Assembly: GCA_036429605.1 (NCBI GenBank)
Contig: JAVFKD010000016.1
Coordinates: 3,162,001-3,226,000 of the forward strand
Direction: 5' to 3'
Source: Cladobotryum mycophilum
Lineage: Eukaryota; Ascomycota; Sordariomycetes; Hypocreales; Hypocreaceae
Length of the DNA stretch: 64,000 nucleotides
The notes below the pieces were generated by a model. The model was not told the origin of the DNA. It did not search any database and saw only the letters and a list, made by a program, of their open reading frames with translations. Shown one piece after another: positions 38,142 through 49,640 of the stretch (position 1 is its first letter; every line of letters starts with the position of its first letter). The position numbers and the translations under genes were made by a program.

Positions 38142-38726
38142 AGTGTCCGCTTGAAGTCGCCACCGTTATGGAAATGGTTGCCAGGTCGTCAATATACTGC
38201 CTACCAGCCTCCTCCTGAACACAACACGTATCGACCGCCTGGATGGTGGCAGTGATGTTGGTGTGTTTATGATCGTGGGAGGATGCCGGGCCGTTGGGCG
38301 TACATAGTCTTTGAATGAAACAATGCAATAATATCGCATATACTATCCTTATAATGTCTTATTCTCGATTTTGTGGGCACTAGTTTATTTATCACATCTG
38401 AATAGAGTATTGAGCCCTTTGACAGAAACTGTTATCATGTTACATGCCAAATATTCGATGGTAATCGAGGAGTGTAAGTCCCCCTGAGGTTCAAGGGGAA
38501 GGTGCGGCACCTCAGCCCCTTCCACGTTTAGCCCATAACCCCATCTCAATTACCTCATGCACATTTTGAATTACTTCCATCTTCATATTCTCCTCTTCCA
38601 TTTCAATATCATCGAAAATTCTTAGTCCCGAGTCTGGGGCAGATTCGCCATTGCGGCAGAGAGAGAACGAAATAGTGCTCTCAACCTCCTCGCGCTGCGA
38701 CTGCCCCAAAAATCTTGGCCATCAAC
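38142..38726. other. Intergenic region after the reductase gene
   Basis: About 585 bp holding the reductase 3' UTR and the upstream part of the next plus-strand frame. I see no gene in it; the part from about 38570 is open in one plus frame but has no ATG. Confidence 0.45.
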
Positions 38727-39632
38727 ATGCCTCATGTCCGAGCCATAAGCTTGCCGCAGACACCTCACAGGAAACGAGTCTGTCGAGAAAAAGTGCGCCA
38801 TGCTGCAGAGAGGCAGCCGAAGCCGAAGAACTGGTCCTTCAAGCAAGCAGCACAGATTCAGGTGTCGGACCACTGTCTCCAGATGAGTTCAAATACCTTG
38901 ATATGTTGGTGGAAGCCTGCGCTGCTTGGTTTCGCAAAGCTGATAATGAGGTAGGATATATGCGATACAAGATCCAAGCAACAATTCATGCGCACCACCT
39001 CATGACCGACGGTCAAGCCTCAGCCAACCAAGTGCCAACGAGACAACAAGAAACCTAGAGCCTGAATCCGTGTTGAAGCCCTTAATGCCGAGCACACCAG
39101 TCAAGGAACATGTCGACGATAGTACTTTTCAAGGAGCATCTTTAGACATCAAAACACCCAGTAGGTCTAAGATCAAGGTAACTGCTAGCACAAATACTGA
39201 ACACAGCCGCCAGAACCGACGTGTTCCCAACACAACTTTACCGACTTGTCCACTTCCTTGCCCCAACATCCATGCCATAGCGAAAGTACACTTCAAGAGC
39301 CTCCCAAGAAGAAACTCAGGTCACTCCCGCCAGATGCTCCGCGAACCATTGTGAAGCAGGGAAAATTCACATTCATTAAGAACGTCCGAATTAGAGAATA
39401 CAGACTACCTCAGCCTAAGGCCATGCCATCGCCACCGCGAAGCCTTCAGTTCCAATGCCGAGATGGCTTTGACCAGAACGAGATATATCTGGGCTATCCA
39501 CAGCCGATGACGAAATCAAGTCCCGTTGATCAACGCCATGCCCCTGGCACGGTTGAAGAATCCATCAATCGACTACCACTTACGCCAACAAGAACTACTC
39601 TTTTTGTGAGTACACGGGGCAGAAGTAACTAA
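38727..39632 (+). CDS. Unrecognised gene broken by three apparent single-base deletions
   Basis: Three consecutive plus-strand frames read on from one another if one base is added at each of three sites: the A-run 38788-38792, the AAA at 39051-39053 and the TTT at 39237-39239. The result is about 302 aa from the ATG at 38727 (MPHVRAISLPQTP) to the stop at 39632. Parts look truly coding, for example SPDEFKYLDMLVEACAAWF, STPVKEHVDDSTF, PPKKKLRSLPPDAPR and GKFTFIKNVRIREY. The composition (basic, Pro- and Ser/Thr-rich with SP/TP sites) suggests a largely disordered nuclear protein. I recognise no family. It could be an intact fast-evolving gene with assembly errors, or a decaying pseudogene. The start is uncertain because the 5' part rests on the first correction. 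Confidence 0.4.
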
Positions 39633-39939
39633 ATACCTGCCAAGCTTTTAAATCTGGAGGTGAACAGGATGAGATAGCTTCCAAAACTCATCAATAAAAG
39701 AAGTTCCGAATTGGCGAGAGCGGCTGCATTAAGCTTCAAGGTACACAATTCCATAATAGGTGGTATATGGCGCGAATAAAATGTACAAACATGGTCATCG
39801 AGATTTAATTCATTATGGGTATCTACATACCGACTTTTGTCATCGTACCAACCGCTATCTGTTATCAAATACAACAATACCATATCTTGACCCGAACGCC
39901 CATTGGGATAAGATCCGCATTCAAACATGTTGTCTTCAT
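39633..39939. other. Convergent intergenic region before BUB3
   Basis: About 300 bp between two convergent genes, expected to hold both 3' UTRs. No motif was recognised. Confidence 0.5.
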
Positions 39940-41161
39940 TTATTTAGCGCCCTTGCCCTTTGCTTCGTTTTCACCAAGCTCTCGAATCAGGATTCCAGTT
40001 TGTCCAGCTCCACTGTAATCATCTTGTCCGGTTTCAAATCCAGGGCATACACCAACAGCAAGGAATTTGCCATCGGAAGAAAAGGCCAAAGCGGCAACAC
40101 TGTTTGGGAACTTTTGGTACTGCTTTAATCTTCTCTTGGCCTCGGCATCCCACAGGGCCACTGTACTGTCACCACCTCCGGATGCAAAGGTTCCGTGCAT
40201 GGGATGGAATGCCAGCGAGTTTACCGGATACACAATATCGCCATCCCCATCTGGAGCAGCCTGTCTGTGGCATTTGAAAGCGTATTTACGAGCCTGAGAC
40301 TCGGCGGTGTCTTCGAACCACTCGACGGCAACACGACCTTCAATACTGCTGGTGGCGTAACCGGCGTCATTTGGCATGCATGATACCGCTCGGGTAAGAT
40401 ATCGGAGGGAGGACTCGCGCTGTTGCCAGGGCTTGAGCTCTGTGCTACCTGAAGTGAAGAGGCTGGTAATGGCGTTGATATCGTAGATGTTGATTACGCG
40501 ACCGGTCATGGCTACAACAACCTTTGTCGGGCTACCAGCAAGAGCATGCGGCTTTCCAGGAAGGGGGATTCTGATTGGTGAGCTAGAGGGGTCGTTGAGG
40601 TTGTGCAAATTCAAGCTGCAGTCCCACGATGCGGAGACCAAAATGCCTATTCAAGTCAATTTAACTGCTGTCGTTATTCTGGAAATCGCGCTTACCATAG
40701 GATCTGCTATATACAACACATCGTACAGGTGCAGCATGCTTGCTCAGAGCAGTCATCTCACCAGTCTGGAGGTTGACCCTACGCTTCACCGTCAGCAATC
40801 GAGATCAGAAGATTCAGAAGCTGGGGTCCCAGTACCGGTTAACCGTCCAGTCCATGCCTGCGGTGAAAGCCTCATTGTCGTCGGCGCCAAAGCACACATC
40901 CAATACCGGTGCACGGTGCTCGTATGTGTTTACAAGACTGTTTTCGCTGGGGCCATTTGCGATGTCGTAGAAGTAGACCTTCTTGTCCCATGACGAGACA
41001 AGTAGCTTCGTTCCCGAATTGGGAGCGAATGCGATGGAGGATACCGCGTCCCCGGGGGGCGGTGAAAGCTCGTATTGTGTTGCTGTAGCCGTGAAGGGGT
41101 CATGTTAGCCAAATTAAACCGCCCAAAGCGTGAATTTGAACAAGAACCTACCTGGAGCCAT
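39940..41161 (-). CDS. BUB3: Bub3 spindle-checkpoint WD40 protein
   Basis: Four exons on the minus strand (41152-41161, 40836-41082, 40696-40778, 39940-40646) with introns of 69, 57 and 49 bp give 348 aa. The first coding exon is only 10 bp. The protein is a seven-bladed WD40 propeller: early blades are seen in SWDKKVYFYD and ASWDCSLNLH, the C-terminal ones in GGGDSTVALWD. The segment GRVAVEWFE is the Bub3 hallmark (VAVEY/WF), and the early blade FTAGMDWTVNR also fits. Bub3 binds Bub1 and Mad3/BubR1 through their GLEBS motifs and recruits them to phosphorylated MELT repeats of the kinetochore protein Spc7/KNL1. The C-terminal tail is Lys/Gly-rich. The gene shares a 482-bp divergent promoter with the eIF2-alpha gene. 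Confidence 0.93.
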
Positions 41162-41643
41162 TGCCAATGTCTATTCTCCTCCCAGATTGCGAAGGTGAAG
41201 CTTTGGTTGTTTACCTTGAAATCACGTGGAGATAAACCTGTAATCGAAGACTCGGCGGTGCAGCCCCACAACAGCCACACTTGATCACCCGCAAAATGTA
41301 AAACCAGCCACACCCCGCCACACACCCCACCACCAATGCTTGTTCTTGATCGCAAAATGTCAAAATTATGACTCCGCCTGCATTCTCTCCTTTGAAGTGA
41401 AGCTTTGCTAGCAATCACGATTCCGAGTACAAAGAGAAGGATCATCTGTACCGGGCTTTTCAAGGAAATTTTCCTTGGGTTGAATTATTCCGGAATTATC
41501 AAAAACCGCTACGACCGACGTTCGATTCACGCTTAAGCAGGGCAGGAGGAGTCTTTGGGTCAACAACACCCCACTTCCACAACCATTCATCCCTCTTCGA
41601 AACCGACCCTCATCCAAGATATCTCGATAACAATACCGCCAAG
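41162..41643. promoter_or_regulatory. Divergent promoter of BUB3 and the eIF2-alpha gene
   Basis: A 482-bp spacer between two start codons pointing apart must carry both promoters. It contains CCACACCCC-type sequence around 41305-41335 and a CT-rich leader before the eIF2-alpha ATG. No canonical TATA box is seen. Confidence 0.5.
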
Positions 41644-42746
41644 ATGTCGTTCACAAGTTGCCGTTTCTACGAGGAGAAATACCCCGCGATCGATAGCTTT
41701 GTCATGGTCAATGTCAAGCAGGTAGGTTGCTCGATTGCCCCGCGATCTTGGGATTCCCTAGCTCACAAATACGACGTTATCAGATCGGTGAGATGGGTGC
41801 CTACGTCAAGCTGCTCGAGTACGACAACATTGATGGCATGATTCTGCTTTCCGAACTTTCGCGAAGACGTATCCGAAGTATCCAGAAGCTCATCAAGGTC
41901 GGGCGAAACGAAGTCGTCGTGGTTCTTCGAGTAGACAAGGAGAAGGGTGAGTGATAACTGGGAGTGACATATGGCAAAATCAGTAGGGAATTAATACTGG
42001 GGCAGGATATATCGATCTTTCCAAGCGACGAGTGTCCCCTGAAGATGCTGCCAAGTGCGAGGAGCGATACAACAAGAGCAAGATGGTCCACTCCATCATG
42101 CGACACGTTGCCGAGAAGACCCAGACCTCAATCGAGTCACTATACGAGACCATCGCCTGGCCACTCAGCCGAAAATACGGCCACTCCATTGATGCTTTCA
42201 AACTATCCATCACGTCGGTTTTCCCCCTTGATCTTGTTTTGCCAAGCCTAACACTGTACCAGTAACCCTGATGTATGGGGTGATGTTGAGTTCCCCAGCC
42301 AGGCCGTTGACGATGAGCTCAAGCTCTATATCAGCAAGCGACTCACCCCCCAACCCATCAAGCTGCGAGCCGATGTCGAAGTTACTTGCTTCGGCTATGA
42401 CGGTATCGACGCTATCAAGACTGCGCTCCGAAAAGCCGAAGCCAACAACACCGAGGACCAGCAGATTAAAGTCCGACTTGTCGCACCACCCCTGTATGTC
42501 CTCACCAGCACAAGCTTGGACAAGAGCCAAGGAATTAGTCTTTTGCAAGAGGCCATCGTTGATGTCCGCGCAACTATCGAGGCAGCTGGAGGAGGCCTGG
42601 TCGTAAAGATGGAGCCCAAGGCTGTTACCGCCAACGACGACGCAGAGCTGCAGGCTCTTATGGAGCGTAATGAGCGTGAAAACGCCGAAGTCAGCGGCGA
42701 TGAGAGTGTTAGCGAGAGTGATGACAATATCCCAGAAACGCTTTAG
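41644..42746 (+). CDS. SUI2: Translation initiation factor eIF2 alpha subunit
   Basis: Four exons (41644-41721, 41784-41946, 42006-42213, 42263-42746) with introns of 62, 59 and 49 bp give 310 aa, the usual fungal length. Residues about 15-90 form the S1-type RNA-binding domain, with the regulatory serine at position 52 counting the initiator Met (Ser51 by convention) in LLSELSRRRIRSI. Gcn2-type kinases phosphorylate this serine to turn down initiation and induce general amino-acid control. The helical domain and the alpha/beta C-terminal domain (EVTCFGYDGIDAIKTAL, then YVLTSTSLDKSQGI) follow. The acidic tail ends in SESDDNIPETL. The factor is part of the eIF2 heterotrimer that delivers initiator tRNA to the 40S subunit. 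All key residues are present. Confidence 0.96.
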
Positions 42747-43387
42747 ACGCTGGGAATAGTTTGTAATTGTTAGGAAACGATATGAAGAAGAAAAAATGGT
42801 TCATGATTAAACTCAGGTTTAATATCGACTTTGCGAGCTGATGTGAGGCGCATCTAGAGTGAGGGCTACGAGGTTCTAAAAGCAAGAAATAGAAATTCTA
42901 GAATTTAACAAACCACAAATCATCCATCTAGAGATGAACCGTAAACAGGGGGAGCTAGAAGTCTAGACGATTCTAGTCTTCTTGATAATTATGTCGAAAT
43001 ATCCTGTTCAACTCGCTCATAGCTCAACAACGCTGATTTGGAAGTGTACGTAAGATTCAAATACATTGATGAAATAAACCTTTTCGATTTAAGTGATAAT
43101 TGATTTTTCCCCCTTCGTCAATTGCGCATATGATGCATGATACTTTAATTCCGGTTTAAGTGCATGCGTTAATTGTACTGTAATGTTGCTTAGGTGGGCC
43201 AGTGCTAATGACACCAGCTCTATAACATTTTTACAGATCACACTGCAGCATCATATCCAACCGTCATCTCACATCTCATCTCAACGGCAAGCTTACAAAC
43301 GAATTCTATGACCACCGATGCAGCAAAATTATTTCAATTATTATAAAACATTTCTTAGCTCATTTTAAAAAGGACTGCGTCAGAAAC
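42747..43387. other. Intergenic region between the eIF2-alpha and IMP2 genes
   Basis: About 640 bp, fairly AT-rich, with the eIF2-alpha 3' UTR on the left and the IMP2 promoter on the right. A short direct repeat of the CATCTCA type lies near 43265-43280. No gene was found. Confidence 0.5.
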
Positions 43388-43990
43388 ATGGCATCCGGCT
43401 CACTATGGGCCCGATTCAAAGGCCAACCAACTGTTGTAAAAGCAACAGCGCTGAACCTCATCGGCTTTGCGACGTGGATTCCGGTGATTGCGTGGTTCAA
43501 TCTGCACGTTGCTGAGCTGACGGTTGTGGACGGGCCGTCAATGTATCCCTTTATGAACTCGGATAAGGATTCGACGCTGAGGAGGGATGTGATTTTCAAC
43601 TACAAGTGGTCACCTCAGGAGAACCTGCAGAGGGGGATGGTGGTTACACTGAGGTGAGTTGCCCCTGGCTTGCTTTATGCATTGGGGAACGAAACTGATG
43701 GGAGTGCTAGGAGTCCATTTCACCCGGAGGTTATTGCCGTCAAGAGGGTCGTTGCTCTAGAAGGGGATGTGGTGAAGACAAAGCATCCATATCCGGTCTC
43801 GACAGTGAGGATACCGCCGGGACATGTCTGGGTGGAAGGAGACGGACCGCCAGGTTCAAGCCTGGACAGCAATACTTATGGGCCGGTATCGAAACGCCTC
43901 CTAACGGGGAGGGTAACTCATATTGTGTATCCGTTTAAGAAATTTGGACCGGTTAAGTGGTGGGAGCATGAGAGGCCGCTGGTGGAATGA
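43388..43990 (+). CDS. IMP2: Mitochondrial inner membrane protease subunit 2 (Imp2)
   Basis: Two exons (43388-43653, 43711-43990) with a 57-bp intron give 181 aa, normal for this S26/LexA-type signal peptidase family. An N-terminal hydrophobic helix (NLIGFATWIPVIAWFNL) anchors the protein in the inner membrane. The catalytic Ser lies in GPSMYP and the catalytic Lys in IAVKRVVALEGD, the conserved serine-lysine dyad. The C-terminal signal-peptidase box is GHVWVEGD, then DSNTYGPVS. Imp2 works with Imp1 and Som1 to cleave sorting signals of proteins delivered to the intermembrane space. Imp2 rather than Imp1 is supported by the short N terminus and the overall length. Confidence 0.93.
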
Positions 43991-44653
43991 GGGCAGCACA
44001 TTGGAGGAGCTACAACACATATAGAGGCATGTAAGATGATATTTGTATAGGTAAGTATAGAATCACGTATATACCATACAGGAATGGGAAAAGGTACAAG
44101 TCAATGATTATGGTTGTCATCTTTAATTAATCTGTTAATATAGATTGAAAACATGAGGTTCCATGTCCATCATCCGATCTCATCATCAATAGAGGGTTAC
44201 GATCGCCACAAGTTCTAAAAATACAGCGCTCAATTAACGGTTTATCGCCCTATGAAGGCTCTGCCAAGCCACAGCAGTTCCGTCCGATAGGGCAATTGTG
44301 GCTCTGCTCGGCGATTCGGCCGGCGCTGTTGCACCCTTAAACCGTCTCCAATCATCCAATCACATTCAAATATCTCAGGCAAAAAAGTTCTCAAGAGCCC
44401 ACGCGACAAAAACGGAACCCGGCCAAGTGCGAAGGGCAAACGAAACTGACGTCTCTCTTTCTTATATGCGACTTTTCTTTTTTTCCTTTTCTCATCATCT
44501 CCCTTTTTTTTTTTTGCTTTGGGAGTTTGTTTTTATAGCCAAATAGCGCAATACCGGTTTTATTTCCCGTGCTGGTTTTAGAAGGGGAAAACTACTCTCT
44601 CCCTTATTTCCTTTTCTCTCTCTTGCAGGGTAATTTTGGGGGGTGGGCTGCAA
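43991..44653. other. Intergenic region between IMP2 and the Mme1-like gene
   Basis: About 660 bp. It contains strong pyrimidine tracts (44470-44520), typical of a fungal promoter or 5' leader directly before the carrier start codon. No gene was found. Confidence 0.5.
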
Positions 44654-46093
44654 ATGTCCGAGGGGCTCTCGACGAATTCTCGGTTTTCTTCGCTTCCTAG
44701 TTTCTCGACGACAACTTCGACAACGACGACGAGCGCAGCTCCGACTGACGCTGCAACGGCCAACGGTGGCCGCGCCATCACCCTGGATCATCGTCATGCC
44801 GGTCAAAACCCAATTGCCCTGCCTGAATCTCTTTCTGCAGGGTTTGCGAACCACGGCGACTACAACATGAAGTCTGAAGATATCGAAGCCGAGGGGCGGC
44901 CGCCCTACCTCCATGTTTGTCTTCCCCGCTCAGCTTTTTGCCGACTTCTTTCGGAATGAATACTCGCATACGCCTTTTATTTTTTATTTTTTCATTGGAG
45001 GGGCAGGATGTGCTGACTGGGATATTTCACAGGCCATGCTTGCGGGTGGTATTGGAGGATCAACAGGAGACATGCTGATGCATTCGTTGGATACCGTCAA
45101 GACGCGACAGCAAGGCGACCCCAACATGCCACCGAAATACACATCATTGGCACGATCTTACCAGACAATATGGCGACAAGAGGGGATTTCGAGGGGCCTG
45201 TATGGAGGTTGGATCCCTGCGCTGGGCGGTTCGTTTCCAGGAACGGTGCTCTTCTTCGGATCGTACGAGTGGACGAAGCGATTTTTAATAGATCATGGTG
45301 TTCAGCAGCATATTGCATACCTCTCAGCCGGTGAGTTGCGTTTTGCAATTGAGTGGGGTTGTGTTGGGTAAACTTGCTAACGTCGACATGTTTAGGCTTT
45401 GTCGGTGATCTTGCCGCCTCCGTTGTCTACGTCCCCTCCGAAGTCCTCAAAACTCGTCTGCAGCTCCAAGGCCGCTACAACAACCCCCATTTCGCATCGG
45501 GCTACAACTACCGCGGAACCCTCGACGCCGCCCGAACTATTGTTCGCACCGAGGGCCCATCTGCCCTCTTCTACGGATACAAGGCCACTCTCTACCGAGA
45601 TCTCCCCTTTTCGGCGTTTCAGTTCATGTTCTGGGAACAGTTCACCGCATGGGCGAGGAAATACAAGCAGAGCCGCGATATCGGCATGCCCCTGGAGATG
45701 CTCACAGGCGGAGCCGCCGGTGGTCTCGCGGGTGTATTAACATGCCCCCTCGATGTCGTCAAAACCCGCCTGCAAACACAAATCAACACTCCCACGGCAG
45801 AACCCGAGCCTGCAACCAGGCACGCCAAAGACCCTAGTCCGCAGAAGCGCTCAATATCGACATCCTCACCCAGCACACATAGACCTCAGCCTGGCGCCAC
45901 CCCATTAAGGACATCTTCCGTCATCACAGGCCTGAGGGTCATTTACCACACAGAAGGCCTCGGCGGCTGGTTCCGCGGTGTGGGCCCGCGTGGTGTGTGG
46001 ACATTCATCCAGAGCGGGTGCATGCTGTTTTTGTATCAGAGACTTGTTCGTCAATTAGACGTTTGGATGCCCCTGGAGCGGGAGGAATTATAG
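44654..46093 (+). CDS. Mitochondrial carrier (SLC25), Mme1/YMR166C-like
   Basis: Three exons (44654-44914, 45033-45330, 45396-46093) with introns of 118 and 65 bp give 418 aa. An N-terminal Ser/Thr-rich extension of about 85 residues precedes the carrier fold. The three repeats carry the signature motifs SLDTVKTR (with Ser replacing the usual Pro), PSEVLKTR and PLDVVKTR. The altered first motif and YGYKATLYRDLPFSAFQF match the YMR166C group, described in yeast as the mitochondrial magnesium exporter Mme1. A Ser/Pro-rich insertion (about residues 315-350) sits in the third repeat, before GWFRGVGPRGVWT. The magnesium substrate is inferred from the family. The ATG at 44654 is the first in frame; later in-frame ATGs could also serve. 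Confidence 0.85.
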
Positions 46094-46703
46094 ACTATTT
46101 TACTTTTTCACCCCTGAGCTTTTTTTCAGCACATGAGCAAAAGAGGGGTAAGATGATTAAAAAGAAAAAAAGGATCATGGAAAATGGATATGTTTTGTGT
46201 ACAGATAAAAAAATAAGACAGGGCAAGGCATGAGGCATATGGGCGCAGTTTAAGGGGGAGGGCGAACTAGTCCGCAACATTGTTCGGCGTTGGGGGAATA
46301 GACGGGATGACCAACGGGTGTTCGAAACTTTACTCAAGACTACTACGATATAGAGGGTATGGGATATATGCTAAAATCCCCATCTATTAATTCTATGAAT
46401 CATGAAGAAGTTATGTTATGTTGGTTGTAAATTGAAGAAGTGTGTTGGTGGATAGGAACATATCTGGAATAGAAGCCCCCTTTTTTCAGGGGGCGTTTGA
46501 GGGAACGAAGCATGAAAGATTAGAGTAAATATGAACCATGCATGGGTATCTACAAAAGATTTCACATCAAGTAAACATAAAAAAAAGCCATTTGCCATTC
46601 CCAATTCTAAATCAGACAACAGATTCCCAAACAAACAAATGCCAAATGTAACCTACAGCGCCAAAGAACACCATCATCACCCCCTGAGGAAACCCCCCCC
46701 CTT
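46094..46703. other. Convergent intergenic region
   Basis: About 610 bp between two convergent genes. It is A-rich around 46140-46215 and has a C-run near 46690-46701. No gene was found. Confidence 0.5.
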
Positions 46704-48117
46704 TTATGCATCAACATCGCTCTCCTCCATCGCATTCACCACGTCAAAGTCCCCGAGCCGGGACATCATCTCATCCCGGGCGACGCAAATCACCATGGCC
46801 ATGGTGAGGGCGTTCCAGACGCTCTGCTTGTAGTCCTTTAGGTCGATGTCGACGTGGAAGCTGACGTACCCCGTGTCGCCGCGGGAGGAGTCGACGGTCA
46901 TGATGAAGACGGAGGTTCTGACGATGAAGAGGCCGTAGACGACGGGCGGGCGGCGGCGGTATTCGCTGCTGAATGGCTCGGGGGGTCTGGGGCGGGGGGA
47001 GGGGCGGAGGGTATGTCTGACATGGGTGTGTCTTCGTCTTCTTCCTTGATGACCTCCAGTTTCGCCTTGTGCTTGGCTTTGCGACTGTTGGTCCGTTCGA
47101 GCCTCAGCTCCTCCTCCTCGGGCTCGAGTTTTATCCTCTTCATTCCGTCGTTTTGCACCGGCACGCCTGTCCCCTCGCCAGTCTCAAATAGCTTAAAGAA
47201 GACATTCATGAGCCCAAAGGCCCTAGCCTTCCATCCGTCCTTTTTCTCGCCCCTGCCCCTCCTGCTACTACCATTGCCACCGCTCCCTCCTCCTCCTGGG
47301 GATTCAAACTCAACTTCTCGGTTGATCTTGAGGTACTCACGTTGGAGGCGGGCCAAGGCTCGCATGCGGTTCTCGATGATGCGTGTGACGCCGGCTTCGC
47401 CTTCTTTGGAGTCGATAATCTCGGCGATGATGTTGGGGACGACTTCGAGATGTGAAAAGGAGCCGTCTTGGGCGGCCCAGGTGATGTAGCTGTCGAGACA
47501 CTTTTTGACCATGATGGGTGCCTTGTGAGGGAGACCGCACTGAATGACGGTTCGGACGTTGGCGGTTAGATCAATGAGCCGAGTCAATGCCATGGTAGCT
47601 ATTTCCTGTCAACTAAGATCCTCTCTTCATGCTTATGATTGAGATTCTGACCTCTGAACTCTCTGCAGTGAGCGTAGATGATGGGCTTCGCCCACTGGTC
47701 TGTACTGAAGCACCTCTCCGATATGGGAATACCCCTAAAGTCAATCCCCCAAAACGACGGGAGAATAGGCAGCTCCTGTCTGAGGTACAAAATTTCAAAC
47801 AACCTCTCCTCGTCCCTCGCCCACGTGCTCGCCCCGGGATACAGCTTCTTCTCCATCTCCATCTCCTGCCGCACCATCTCGTCGATCCAAAATCCATACT
47901 CTGTGTACATTGCAAGTTCCGGATCTTCCTCTTCCTTTGCCTGCTTCTCGTCGTCGTTGTCATCAAGTCGCAGGTCTCTGAGCTTGGATGAATCTGGGCT
48001 ATCTGGCGAAGACCATTCGACTTTTCCGGGTTCGTCTTCATTTTCGTTCAGTCGGGGAGTTCGATGATCATTAGCTTCTGATATCGAAGGTGCATGAGGG
48101 TCTGTTTGATCGCCCAT
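46704..48117 (-). CDS. Conserved fungal protein of unknown function, with one apparent missing base
   Basis: Exons 47652-48117 and 46704-47598 flank a 53-bp intron (47599-47651). Adding one C to the C-rich tract near 46978-46983 joins the long frame to a second conserved-looking frame and gives about 453 aa. The N terminus (about residues 1-75) is acidic. A central block follows with FWIDEMVRQEMEMEKKLYPG and FWGIDFRGIPISE, then a helical region (TRLIDLTANVRTVIQCGLP, then IIENRMRALARLQREYLKI) and a low-complexity Pro/Ser linker. A hydrophobic C-terminal block (PVVYGLFIVRTSVFIMTVDS, then YVSFHVDIDLKDYKQSVWNA) resembles a beta-sheet domain. I cannot name the family. Without the added base the protein would end in Ser repeats and lose its last domain. 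The gene is divergent from the uL23m gene. Confidence 0.7.
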
Positions 48118-48770
48118 TGTGAAGACATAAATAACACGAGAGCGCACACAATGCGTTTGCTTTGTCAGAGTGAAGAAGAAAAAAGGGAGGAACGGAAAAG
48201 GAAAATTCGACAGAAGAATGGACAACAATGGTGTGTTTTCTTTGAAGAAATTCTTTTGTATTGAAGATTGTGTCTAAGGTAGAGACTCTGACGTCCTCCC
48301 GTCGTGGTTGTATGTTGCCAGTGCTTGACAGCTGCGCATGGCGAGAGGAAATAAAGGAAAGCCCCTGTATTGTAGACGCTAGTGCTATATCCCACTTCAA
48401 AGAGTGCATTCAAACAGAACAGATGTCTTCAAACAAAAAAATGGGACCTTATTTTCTTGTCAGTTCCATCAAACCAAACGGGCATCAACTTCACTTTCCA
48501 ATCACCAAAGGGCGATGAAAGAGGTGCGGGAGTGGTTGCATGAGGGGTGCACGTATCACTTTGCATGACGATTCGGGCTCAAGTGAAGGTGGCGGCTTAT
48601 GTAATGAAGCCCGTTTGAGGGGCGTTGACCGAGTCTGCTGGAAGAACTCTATGCCGTTTGGGCCAATCAAAGAACGCGACACCCCACGGAAATTCTTCTC
48701 AATTCAAGGTTCAGTTCGAGGTGTGCCTGTCGATGCTTGATGCGACAACCTCCACGACAAATAGGCAGCC
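48118..48770. promoter_or_regulatory. Divergent promoter of the unknown gene and the uL23m gene
   Basis: A 653-bp spacer between two outward-pointing start codons. No TATA box or known regulatory motif was recognised. The short frames in it look random. Confidence 0.45.
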
Positions 48771-49447
48771 ATGGCGGAAGTAGTAAAGGCAGCGGCACGC
48801 CAATTGCCTGGCTTTAGGCTCGGGCAGAAGCAGGTTTACCTGTAAGATAATTCGCAAGGCAATGCACATATCATGCGCAGCACTAACCTTCTCATAGGCC
48901 AAACCATATCATTACCTTTCTCCGAAAAGAGCATCTCCCACCAAACGAAGCGTGCTTCCAGGTCCCTCTCCGATTCACAAAGTTCGATCTCAGGGACTAC
49001 CTGTGGAATCTCTACAACGTCGAAGTCCGAAAGGTCCGGTCGTACGTCAAGGAGCAGCCCCTCACCCAGCGCAGCGACCACTCTCGTTCGTGGTATCGAC
49101 CACTACCCCTCAAGATCATGACTGTCGAGCTGGACAAGCCATTCCAGTGGCCGGACGCACCGGAGGATCTGACACCGTGGAACAAGGAGCTGTGGGATAT
49201 GCGTGAGGAGGACAGAGAGGAGCAGAGTGATCTTCAGCATATCCACCAACAAGGAAAGGTCCCGCTTCTAAGCGCAGACGCTTGGAATAAGGAGCGAACA
49301 CAACTATCGGCCCTTGCTAAGAAGATGCTATCCGGCGAGGTCAAATGGGAAAATAATGTTGCCTTGGATCCAAAGTGGGACAAGATATTAGACAAGAAGG
49401 TGGCAAAGACGGCGGCCAAGACAGCAGAAAAACCCCCAACAGCATGA
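48771..49447 (+). CDS. Mitochondrial large-subunit ribosomal protein uL23m
   Basis: Two exons (48771-48841, 48898-49447) with a 56-bp intron give 206 aa. The L23 core covers about residues 25-100, starting at LPNHIITFLRKEHLPPNEACF and continuing through FTKFDLRDYLWNLYNVEVRKV, which is the conserved helix and strand that sit at the polypeptide exit tunnel. The C-terminal extension is charged and ends in Lys/Ala-rich sequence, typical of mitochondrial versions. Yeast Mrp20 is the counterpart. The protein belongs to the 54S mitoribosome. The gene is convergent with the methyltransferase gene, whose stop lies about 190 bp away. Confidence 0.9.
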
Positions 49448-49640
49448 AATTGATGACTTTTTTCTTTCTTTTTCCGAGCGGTTCTAAGGCAGAGGATAAA
49501 CCAGGACATTACTGGCGATTTAGGTGGCCATTGTATGATTTAGCAGGTATAGCATGTGTATATTTACGGTAGCTATCGGGACATGTGGCCGAGGCGGGTA
49601 TTGGCGGTTGAACGGGAATGAAAACCAAGATGTCATGACT

